64,000 bases of DNA from Micromonospora sp. U21 (lineage in GTDB: Bacteria; Actinomycetota; Actinomycetes; Mycobacteriales; Micromonosporaceae). The position numbers and the translations under genes were made by a program. The notes beneath the pieces were generated by a model. It was not told the origin of the DNA. It did no database searches and was given only the letters and a program-made list of their open reading frames with translations. Positions 34,663 to 41,887 of this stretch are shown in pieces. How positions within the stretch are numbered: position 1 is the first letter of the stretch; the number at the start of each line of letters is the position of its first letter. The stretch is taken from positions 1 through 64,000 of the forward strand of contig NZ_JAGPYK010000010.1 of the NCBI RefSeq assembly GCF_018070045.1, read 5' to 3'.

Positions 34663-36321
34663 TTGCAGCGAAGTGCACCGATTCTAGTTGTTTCCACCAT
34701 TCTGGCCAGCCTGGCACTCAGTGTCCCGGCAGAGGCTGCGCAAGGCGTCCGGACCATCACCCGGGAGGGCGTCGTCCTCCAGCACCACCGGGTGTCGTTG
34801 CCGAGGACGATCACCCCGGTGCGGGGCGCGGGCGTCGGCCGCTCCGACTTCGACGGCGACGGCGTCGATGACATCGCGGCCACCGGCGATCCGTTCAACT
34901 ACAACCTGCCCCAGACCCCGGCCGGCGTGGTCACCGTGCGCTACTCGTCGGCCGCGCAGGTCGACTACCTCATGGGCGTCGTGCCACCCGACGGCGGCTG
35001 CAGCTGTTTCGGTCTTGCCCTGGTGGCGGGGGACTTCAACGGCGACCGTTACGACGACCTGGCGATCGGCAACAGTGACGAGGAGGATGCCCGGACCAAG
35101 ACCCACGCCGGCGGGGTCTGGGTCATCCCAGGCAGCCGTACGGGCCTGGTCGTCGACTCGGCAGTCCACTTCAACCAGGATTCGCCGGGTGTTCCGGACA
35201 ACCCGGAGAGCTACGACCGGTTCGGTGCCGCCCTCGCGGCCGGTGACATCAACGGCGATGGCCGCGAGGACCTCGCCATCGGCGCGTTCGGGGAGGCGAT
35301 CGGAAGCAAGGCGAGCGCAGGCGCGGTCACCGTCCTGTTGGGCGGGCCGACCGGTCTCACGGCCACCGGAGCGCAGCACCTCCACCAGGACCAGGCCGCG
35401 GTGCCCGGCGGGGCCGAGGTCAACGACCAGTTCGGCTTCACACTCGCGATCGGAAAGGTCGACAACAACGGTTACAACGACCTGGTCATCGGCGCTCCTC
35501 GCGAGAACGACGGCGTGAGCTGGGACGGCAGTGGCATGGTCACCCTGATGTGGGGCTCGGCGAGTGGTGTGTCGTCCACCGGGGCCACCTCGGTCACAGG
35601 TGCGGCGGTGCTGCCGAACGATGAAAGCGGCACCATCGCGTGGTACCTGGGTGACGCGCTCGCTGTCGGCGACGTGAACGGCGACGGGCTGGGCGAGGTG
35701 GTTGCCGGGGCGCCCGGCGCGCAGACCCCGCACATCAATGGCGGCCTCGTCGCGGTCTTCACCGGCCGCTCCGGCGGCCTGTCCAGCAGTGCGGTACAGG
35801 TCATCACACAGCGCACGGCCGGCGTACCGGGGGATCCTGGAGACGACGATCGCTTCGGTGGTGCGCTGGCGGCCGGTGACGTGACCGGCGACGGCAGAGC
35901 GGACGTGCTGGTCGGCGCCCCGGGCGAGGACATCGGCTCGCAGGCGGAGGCCGGCAGCCTCACCCTGCTCAAGGGCTCCGCCGCCGGGCTGACCGGGAGC
36001 GGTGCGCAGGGATTCGACCAGAACCACCCGGCCGTTCCGGGCGGGTCCGAGAGCGGAGACAAGTTCGGCGCCTCCGTCGCCCTGCTGAACCTCAACGGCA
36101 CCGGCGGGCTCGATGCCGTCGTGGCGTCGACCGGGGAAGAGGTGGGCGGTGACCTTGCCGGATATCCGTCCGGGGTCGTCATGCCGTTCCACGGTGCCGC
36201 CGGCGGGCTCGAACCGCTCAACAAGTCGTGGACTGGTCTGTCTCTGCGCACCGGGGTCGTCTGGCCCCAGCGCTACGGCCTCCGGATCGCCGGGCCGCAG
36301 AGTGGCGGCCCGCTGTACTGA
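34663..36321 (+). CDS. secreted FG-GAP repeat (integrin alpha-like) beta-propeller protein
   Basis: 552 residues from a TTG start that gives a good signal peptide (APILVVSTILASLALSVPAEA). Seven repeats follow, each with an EF-like calcium loop: DFDGDGVDD, DFNGDRYDD, DINGDGRED, KVDNNGYND, DVNGDGLGE, DVTGDGRAD and LNLNGTGGLD. Seven units make one closed seven-bladed propeller. The last loop has lost acidic residues. Such proteins bind ligands or act as carriers outside the cell; the partner is unknown. The 213-nt gap before it has only promoter-like AT-rich stretches. A terminator follows. Confidence 0.82.
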   Translation: MQRSAPILVVSTILASLALSVPAEAAQGVRTITREGVVLQHHRVSLPRTITPVRGAGVGRSDFDGDGVDDIAATGDPFNYNLPQTPAGVVTVRYSSAAQVDYLMGVVPPDGGCSCFGLALVAGDFNGDRYDDLAIGNSDEEDARTKTHAGGVWVIPGSRTGLVVDSAVHFNQDSPGVPDNPESYDRFGAALAAGDINGDGREDLAIGAFGEAIGSKASAGAVTVLLGGPTGLTATGAQHLHQDQAAVPGGAEVNDQFGFTLAIGKVDNNGYNDLVIGAPRENDGVSWDGSGMVTLMWGSASGVSSTGATSVTGAAVLPNDESGTIAWYLGDALAVGDVNGDGLGEVVAGAPGAQTPHINGGLVAVFTGRSGGLSSSAVQVITQRTAGVPGDPGDDDRFGGALAAGDVTGDGRADVLVGAPGEDIGSQAEAGSLTLLKGSAAGLTGSGAQGFDQNHPAVPGGSESGDKFGASVALLNLNGTGGLDAVVASTGEEVGGDLAGYPSGVVMPFHGAAGGLEPLNKSWTGLSLRTGVVWPQRYGLRIAGPQSGGPLY

Positions 36322-36333
36322 GCTGCGCACGGC

Positions 36334-36370
36334 AACGCCCGGCCGGTCCGTCAGGGACCGGCCGGGCGTT
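36334..36370. terminator. terminator after the FG-GAP gene
   Basis: AACGCCCGGCCGGTCC and GGACCGGCCGGGCGTT form a 16-bp perfect stem with a 5-nt loop, followed by CTG. Confidence 0.9.
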
Positions 36371-36424
36371 CTGCGAGTGCCGGCCGTCGGGCCTGGCCGG
36401 CGACGGTCGATGCGGTCCGGCGGA

Positions 36425-36979
36425 TCACCGGTCTTCCCACTGCTCGACAAGCTCATCCCAGTAGTCGGCGCTGAGCCGACGCCGCCCGTGCGCCAGCCAA
36501 CCATTGGTGTTCCGTTCCAGGTGCAACCCCAGTTCGGCGAACGGGTCGATCCACGTGCCCGGCTCGACGCCGAGCCGGGTGAGCGCCATGTTGATCGGCC
36601 ACTCCCCGCGCGGCGCGTCGAGCACGCCGTCGAACCGCGGCCCCCAGGACAGCGCGCCGCTCAGCCACACCGCCGCCGACTGGTAGCCGGCGCCGCCGCC
36701 GAACTCCGCCTCCAGGTACGCCACCGGTCCGGACTGCGACCAACGGGCCAGCACCTCGACCAGTGCCGGCGACAACACCAGGCCGAACGGGTGCTCGGCA
36801 CTCCGTTCGTCCACCGCGAAATCCGGCAGCGACCCGGTCAGCTCCACCACCAACTGTGGGGTGACCGGCAGCAGCGCGAAATCCTGGCGCAGCTCACCGA
36901 GCACCGCGTGATCCAGCTCCGTGGTCTGCTCGCGGAGCAGTTCCGCGTCCGCGACCACCGCGCTGAGCTGGTAACCCAT
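36425..36979 (-). CDS. hypothetical protein
   Basis: 184 residues starting MGYQLSAVVADAELLREQT. It is soluble and acidic with many Trp (9), for example PRFDGVLDAPRGEWPINMAL and NTNGWLAHGRRRLSADYWDE. No family is recognised. GGAGGGTTCG precedes the ATG. It is divergent from the MFS gene across a 154-nt region that has the shared 32-nt element. Confidence 0.65.
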   Translation of the reverse strand: MGYQLSAVVADAELLREQTTELDHAVLGELRQDFALLPVTPQLVVELTGSLPDFAVDERSAEHPFGLVLSPALVEVLARWSQSGPVAYLEAEFGGGAGYQSAAVWLSGALSWGPRFDGVLDAPRGEWPINMALTRLGVEPGTWIDPFAELGLHLERNTNGWLAHGRRRLSADYWDELVEQWEDR

Positions 36980-36992
36980 CGAACCCTCCGCC

Positions 36993-37024
36993 GTCCACAG
37001 CCTGTGGATAGAACATGTGTACGA
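36993..37024. promoter_or_regulatory. 32-nt intergenic element, copy 1 (palindrome plus SOS-box-like half)
   Basis: It has a palindrome, CCACAGCCTGTGG (36995-37007), followed by TAGAACATGTGTACGA (37009-37024). The latter matches 10 of 12 fixed positions of the actinobacterial LexA box TCGAAC-N4-GTTCGA. It lies 14 nt from the start of the minus-strand hypothetical gene and 110 nt before the MFS gene. A 30/32 match occurs at 62762-62793 on the other strand. Confidence 0.6.
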
Positions 37025-37133
37025 CGGATTCCGGGCCGGCCGGCGTCGATCCCCGGACCGTACCCGCCGGCCGGGGCGGGCACCCGCCGCGGCCACCGCT
37101 CGGGCAGAATCTGCCGCTGGTGGGGGAGGTGCG

Positions 37134-38369
37134 ATGAGCTGGGGTACGGCCAGGGTGCTGACCGACCGCGACGCCGGCCGCTATCTCGGCGGGGTGCTGG
37201 TGTCCGGCTTCGGCACCGCGGCGATGCTGCTGGTCGCCGGCATCTGGGTGAAGGAGCTGAGCGGGTCGAGCAGTCTCGCCGCCCTGGTGACCCTGGGGGT
37301 GTGGGCGCCCACCCTGGTCGGGCCGCTGCTGGGGCTGCTCGCCGACCGGTTCCGCCGACGGCCGCTGCTGATCGTCCTGCACGCGGTGATGGCGGCGCTG
37401 CTGCCGGTGCTGCTGCTGGTCGACTCGGCGACCCGGGTGTGGCTGATCTTCGTGGTGATGACCGCGTACGGAATCAGCTTCGTGCTGAGCGACGCGGCCG
37501 AGGCCGCGCTGGTCCCGGCGGTGGTGTCCGGCCCGCTGCTCGGCGACTTCAACGGGCTGCGGACCACGATCAACGAGGGGATGAAGCTGCTCGCCCCGCT
37601 GGCCGGAGCGGGCCTGTTCGCGGCGTACGGCGCGCATCCCGTGGTGCTGCTGGACGCGGCTACCTTCGTGCTGGCCGGCATCGTGTTCTGGTCGCTCCGG
37701 GTTCGGGAGCAGCCGCCGGGGCGCCCCGAGCGCTGGAGCCGGCAGCTCGCCGACGGGTGGGGACACCTGCGCCGGCATCGTGCACTGCGGCACATCGTCG
37801 GCTGCGCCGCGCTGACCATGGTGCTGATGGGGCTCAACGGCGCCGTCGCGTACGCCGTGGTGGACGCCGGCCTGGGGCGGCCGCCCGAGTTCAACGGCGT
37901 GCTCGCCACAGTGCAGGGCGTCGGGTCGCTCCTCGGCGGCCTGGCCGCCGGATCACTGCTGCGCCGCTTCGGTGACCGGCGGGTGGTGGCCGCGGCGGTC
38001 GCGGTCTTCGCCGTCGGGCTGGCCCTGCGGGCCACGACCTCGGTCGGGCTGGTGGTCGTCGGCGGGCTCGCGGTGGGGCTCGGCGTGCCGCTGGTGCTGG
38101 TCACCGTCTGGACGGCGATGCAGCGGGAGACGCCGGGCGAGCTGGTGGGCCGGGTGGCGTCCACGGTCAACACGCTGACCTTCGGCCCGTCCACCGTGGC
38201 CCTGTTGGCCGGCGCGAGCCTGCTCGAAATCGTCGACCACCGCCTGATCCTGCTGACCGCCGCGCTCGCCGCCGTACCCCTTGCGCTCTGGTCCCTCAGA
38301 GCCCCGCCTGTCCCGCCGGGCGGGCCGGAGGCGTCGGCCTCGGTCAGGGCCGTCGAGCGAGCCGGGTGA
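37134..38369 (+). CDS. MFS transporter
   Basis: 411 residues with 12 helices. LLADRFRRRPLLIVLHAVMA after helix 2 is the MFS signature loop (G/D-R-xxRR), and DAATFVLAGIVFWSLRVRE lies at the end of the first half. The type resembles macrolide-efflux (MefA/DHA3) proteins. ATG at 37134 has GGGGGAGG upstream. Its last 26 nt overlap the convergent DUF397 gene. The substrate is not known. Confidence 0.87.
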   Translation: MSWGTARVLTDRDAGRYLGGVLVSGFGTAAMLLVAGIWVKELSGSSSLAALVTLGVWAPTLVGPLLGLLADRFRRRPLLIVLHAVMAALLPVLLLVDSATRVWLIFVVMTAYGISFVLSDAAEAALVPAVVSGPLLGDFNGLRTTINEGMKLLAPLAGAGLFAAYGAHPVVLLDAATFVLAGIVFWSLRVREQPPGRPERWSRQLADGWGHLRRHRALRHIVGCAALTMVLMGLNGAVAYAVVDAGLGRPPEFNGVLATVQGVGSLLGGLAAGSLLRRFGDRRVVAAAVAVFAVGLALRATTSVGLVVVGGLAVGLGVPLVLVTVWTAMQRETPGELVGRVASTVNTLTFGPSTVALLAGASLLEIVDHRLILLTAALAAVPLALWSLRAPPVPPGGPEASASVRAVERAG

Positions 38370-38535
38370 CGAACGCGCGCCAGGTAGCCGGGGTGAAGGT
38401 CAGCGCCGGCCCGGCCGGGTCCTTGGAGTCCCGCACGGCCACCACGCCGGGCAGGTTGTCGGCGACCTCGACACAGTTGCCGCCGTTGCCGCTGCTGCGG
38501 CTGCTCTTGCGCCACCGGGCACCGTTCAGCTCCAT
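38344..38535 (-). CDS. DUF397 domain protein
   Basis: 63 residues, the standard size. It has GARWRKSSRSSGNGGNCVEVA, VAVRDSKDPAGPALTF and WRAFVTRL, all DUF397 landmarks. Such genes nearly always follow a DUF5753-HTH gene in actinobacteria, as here (10-nt overlap). The pair belongs to the WhiJ/BldB-type regulatory systems, where the small protein is thought to modulate the DNA-binding partner. Confidence 0.93.
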   Translation of the reverse strand: MELNGARWRKSSRSSGNGGNCVEVADNLPGVVAVRDSKDPAGPALTFTPATWRAFVTRLARRP

Positions 38536-39293
38536 GTCTCCGCCACTTCCGTGATGAGATCGACCGACTGCCAGTGGGACAGCGCCTCGCCGCGCACGTT
38601 CTCCCACGCTGCCATCATGGCCGCGATGTCCTCCGGGTCGCTAGCGACTTGTCCCTGGAGTTGGTTGTCCAAGTAACCCGCGACCCGGTGATCGTGGCTG
38701 TGGGCGATCACGAACGGTCCATTGAGGCCGGCGTAGGCGCCGACGGTGGCGGGCACGATGTGCACCCGGATGTGCGGCTCGGCGCAGGCCGCGACCACGG
38801 CCAGCAGTTGCTCGCGCATGGTCGACCGGCCACCGACCGGCCGGCGAAGGATGGCCTCGTCGATGACGGCCGTGAACTGCGGCGGGTCATCTCGCTTCAG
38901 CAAGCCCTGCCGTGCGAGCCGGGCCGTGAGGTGCCGCTCGATGTCCGCCCGGGGGATCAGGCCCGCGCCGCTAAGGACGGCGCGGGCGTACGCCTCGGTC
39001 TGGAGCAGTCCCGGCAGGACCACCGACTCGTAGGACCGCAGTGACACCGCCTCGCGCTCGATCTCCTGCCAGGGACGGAACCAGATGGGATCCCGACGTC
39101 TCGAAGTGTCCGGCCAGATGTCCGACACGTCCCGATGGAGGGCTTCGGCGGCTGCGAAGCGGTGTCGCGGATGCGGAATGCGGCCTTCGGTCAGCCAGCG
39201 CGCCACGGTCTTCGGGTCGACGCCGACGGTCTCGGCGAGGGATTCGGTGGTGTGCCCGGTGTCGCTGAGCGCCACCCGCAACGCGTCGTTCAC
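38526..39293 (-). CDS. helix-turn-helix regulator with DUF5753 domain
   Basis: 255 residues. The N-terminal XRE-like helix-turn-helix is TTESLAETVGVDPKTVARWLTEGRI; the rest is DUF5753 (ESVVLPGLLQTEAYARAVL, RRPVGGRSTMREQLLAV, LNGPFVIAHSHDH). WhiJ-type regulators of this form act in differentiation. The start is a GTG. It overlaps the DUF397 gene by 10 nt. A third member of the usual neighbourhood is the small gene at 39491 on the other strand. Confidence 0.92.
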   Translation of the reverse strand: MNDALRVALSDTGHTTESLAETVGVDPKTVARWLTEGRIPHPRHRFAAAEALHRDVSDIWPDTSRRRDPIWFRPWQEIEREAVSLRSYESVVLPGLLQTEAYARAVLSGAGLIPRADIERHLTARLARQGLLKRDDPPQFTAVIDEAILRRPVGGRSTMREQLLAVVAACAEPHIRVHIVPATVGAYAGLNGPFVIAHSHDHRVAGYLDNQLQGQVASDPEDIAAMMAAWENVRGEALSHWQSVDLITEVAETWS

Positions 39294-39490
39294 GGCCCCT
39301 CCATCGGATGTCTCGAATATCTGTTGACCATATCGCTACGCGGTGTATCTGTCTGGTGACGCGCGCGAGGGTGGTCCGCAGAAGACGGCGCGGTCGGTGG
39401 AGGCGAAAGAGCCCGGCGGTCGGCGCCAGTCAGGGGGCCGCCCGGGCGCGGAGGCCGGGTGGCCCCCTTCCACCGCGAAGGAGCCCGCCC

Positions 39491-39730
39491 ATGCCCCGCC
39501 GCCACCGGGATCACCTGCCGACCCGTCCCACCTGGCGCTGCGCGGCGTGCGGCATTGCCTGGCCCTGCTCGGCGGCGAAGCTGCGGCTGCTCGCCGAGTA
39601 CCGGCGCGACCGGGTGGCGTTGATGGTCTACCTGGCGACGCTCCAGGCCGAGGCCGGCGAACAGCTCACCGGGATCGATCCGGCTCGGCTGGCCGAGCGC
39701 TTCCTCTCCTGGGCCCGCCCCCGCGGGTGA
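39491..39730 (+). CDS. small CxxC protein of the DUF397/HTH neighbourhood
   Basis: 79 residues. It begins MPRRHRDHLPTRPTWRCAACG and has a CAACGIAWPC cluster that could hold a metal. The rest is helical (LLAEYRRDRVALMVYLATLQAEAGEQL). Genes of this type often sit beside DUF5753-HTH and DUF397 genes; some are labelled flavin reductase in error. GAAGGAG lies 7 nt before the ATG. Confidence 0.78.
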   Translation: MPRRHRDHLPTRPTWRCAACGIAWPCSAAKLRLLAEYRRDRVALMVYLATLQAEAGEQLTGIDPARLAERFLSWARPRG

Positions 39731-39738
39731 CGGGGTGG

Positions 39739-40575
39739 TCAGGGGCGCCAGATCGCGGCGGCGATCTCCCGTCTCCGCTCAGCGAAGCGGCCATCTCGCG
39801 CCGCCTCGGACAGGAGGTGCCGCAGATCCGCCTCGAAGGCGGGGAGCCGGTCGGCGAACAGGTGTGGTGCTGAGCTGGACAGGGAGAACACCGCCGAGAC
39901 GATCTCGTCCACAGGGCGCTCCACCAGCGTTCCCCCGTCGACCTCGATCCGGGCGGGGCCGGTGAAGCCGGCCTGCCGCATGATCTCCTCCTGCCCGCCG
40001 GGTGTGCCCGTCGGCAGCCACCCCTGACCGGCCCGGCGGACCGGTCCCAGGTAGCTGGCGACCAGGTCGTCGATCTGCCGCCACGGCGGCCGGGGGTACG
40101 GCAGCGTCTCGTCGTCGGCCACGCCCTGATGCGTGTTGGCGGAAACGTGGATCCACGCCCCGCCCGGCGCGAGCATGTCGCGGACGCGATGGACCACGAG
40201 AGGCCGATCCATCCAGTGGAACGACTGGGCGAACGTGGCCACCCGGAACGTGCCCAAACCTGCGGGCAGGGCCTCGGCGCGTAGGTGCCGCCACTCGATG
40301 GTGGTGGCTCCGACCTCGCTGGCTCTTCGTCGCGCCTCGGTGAGCATGTCCGGGTCGGCGTCGACACCCACCGCCGCCTCGAACAGGGGCGCGAGCAGGA
40401 GCGTCAGCGATCCGGGCCCGCAGCCGACGTCCAGGAGCCGGCCGGTGCCGTCGAGGCCGAGTTCGTCGGCTATGGCCTGGGCGAGCCGGGGCGGGTAGGG
40501 CATGCGTCCGATGCGGTAGTGGCTCGCGCTGCCCGCGTACAACGTCTCGTCCCACTGCCACGCCGTGTCCGCCAC
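39739..40575 (-). CDS. class I SAM-dependent methyltransferase
   Basis: 278 residues. Motif I is LLDVGCGPGSLTLL (about 47-60), with AVGVDADPDML, a downstream FAQSFHWMDRPLVVHRVRDML and LAPGGAWIHVSAN. It is a methyltransferase_11/25 type. The start is a GTG, and no RNA- or protein-specific domain is attached. The substrate is unknown. It lies 8 nt from the convergent small CxxC gene. Confidence 0.85.
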   Translation of the reverse strand: MADTAWQWDETLYAGSASHYRIGRMPYPPRLAQAIADELGLDGTGRLLDVGCGPGSLTLLLAPLFEAAVGVDADPDMLTEARRRASEVGATTIEWRHLRAEALPAGLGTFRVATFAQSFHWMDRPLVVHRVRDMLAPGGAWIHVSANTHQGVADDETLPYPRPPWRQIDDLVASYLGPVRRAGQGWLPTGTPGGQEEIMRQAGFTGPARIEVDGGTLVERPVDEIVSAVFSLSSSAPHLFADRLPAFEADLRHLLSEAARDGRFAERRREIAAAIWRP

Positions 40576-40667
40576 GACGTCGATGAGACCACAAGATCAA
40601 CGCCCGACGGACCGATTATGGTCTGCCGGGCGGCGGTCCTGTTCGAGTTGGCGGCGGGACTGAGGCC

Positions 40668-41261
40668 TCAGGGCGCGGGCATGACACCGAGGGCGGCCAG
40701 CAGCATGGGCACGGCCAGCAGGATCACGCCCAACGCCACGGGTGCGCCGAGCGCGCCGAGGACGACGACGCCCTTCCGGAGTCTGAAGCGCCGCGAGTAT
40801 GAGATCGCCAGGACGCCGAAGCCGGCCCCAACCAACAGGAAGAAGAGCACGTAAGCGACCCCGGCCAGGTCGATCTGGTCGGCGCTGCCAGCCAGGCCCG
40901 AGGCCATGCCGATCGCCTGCACCACGCTGCCCAGGGCGTACACGGCGAGCATCGCAAACGCTCCCCACAACAACACGCCCAGAAACACCGTAGGAAGAAA
41001 TCTCGGGCGGCTGGCGACCGACGACAGTGCCACAGCCGCGCCCACCGCCTTGAGCCCGACGACGAGCCAGTTCATCACGGCGATCCCGGTGGAATATTCG
41101 GCATAGGGACCGTCGGCGAAGCGGTCGGTCAGCTCGAAGACGATGTTGACGACCGCGAACCCGATGCAGCACAGCGCCACCAGACGGCCGGTCGCGGTGA
41201 TGCCGGTGCCGGGTCGCGCAGGGGCCTCGGGACGATCGGTTGCGAAAGCAGAGGCTGCCAT
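40668..41261 (-). CDS. four-to-five-helix membrane protein of unknown function
   Basis: 197 residues from the ATG at 41261. Hydrophobic segments lie at about 25-45, 60-82, 93-118, 130-150 and 165-190. The loop between the first two has TDRFADGPYAEYSTGI. No family is recognised. An upstream start is possible, but residues before this Met look non-coding. Between it and tRNA-Ser(GGA), 41262-41436 shows nothing clear. Confidence 0.65.
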   Translation of the reverse strand: MAASAFATDRPEAPARPGTGITATGRLVALCCIGFAVVNIVFELTDRFADGPYAEYSTGIAVMNWLVVGLKAVGAAVALSSVASRPRFLPTVFLGVLLWGAFAMLAVYALGSVVQAIGMASGLAGSADQIDLAGVAYVLFFLLVGAGFGVLAISYSRRFRLRKGVVVLGALGAPVALGVILLAVPMLLAALGVMPAP

Positions 41262-41436
41262 TCCGGTAGTCAACAGCAGTCCCGCAGTCAGGTCCTCCCT
41301 CCCGAAGGGGAGATCGGCAACATGGATTGGCGCTGAACTGCGAGTCGCGGTGGCGACCGGACCCGGGAGCGACGTAGAGACGACGAAGGGCCGGTCCCCG
41401 GTGGGGCGCCGACCCTCGCGTTTGTGATCAAGCGAG

Positions 41437-41521
41437 CGGAGGATACGAGATTCGAACTCGTGAGGGTGTAAACCCAACACGCTTTCCAAGCGTGCGCCCT
41501 AGGCCTCTAGGCGAATCCTCC
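41437..41521 (-). tRNA. serX: tRNA-Ser(GGA)
   Basis: On the minus strand: acceptor stem GGAGGAT with ATCCTCC, anticodon arm CACGC-TTGGAAA-GCGTG (anticodon GGA), a long class II variable arm, and T-arm CGAGTTCGAATCTCG. CCA is not encoded. It lies back to back with the SRP RNA gene. Confidence 0.95.
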
Positions 41522-41602
41522 GCGAGCCAGGATACAGGCCCCCGCCGGCCCGGCCACCCCACCACCCCCTGAAGATCGACGGACGGTCGGGTAGGCTTGG
41601 CG

Positions 41603-41692
41603 TCACCTCCCGTGCGGCGGTATCTCGTGAACCTCCCCAGGGCCGGAAGGCAGCAAGGATAAGCGAGCTCTGCCGGGTGCACGGGAGGCCTT
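41603..41692 (+). ncRNA. ffs: small signal recognition particle RNA (4.5S type)
   Basis: The core AGGGCCGGAAGGCAGCAAGG is the SRP RNA tetraloop and Ffh-binding region. CCTCCCGTGC at 41606-41615 pairs with GCACGGGAGG at 41679-41688 to close the hairpin. TTTTTGT follows as a terminator tail. It joins with Ffh for protein targeting to the membrane. Confidence 0.93.
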
Positions 41693-41887
41693 TTTGTCTG
41701 TGGGCCGGTTGATCCACTCGACATCCGTGATGTCGTGGCATCCCGGGCCTAGGGACACCGCGACTTTCAGGAAACTGAGTCGATCAAGCGGGGCAACCCA
41801 CGGCAACCCAGGCGCCGGGCCGGGGTGGTGGGTGGTCACCCGCGCCCGACCGGCGCAGAATGGCTCGGTCGAGAGGAGGCGGGACGA

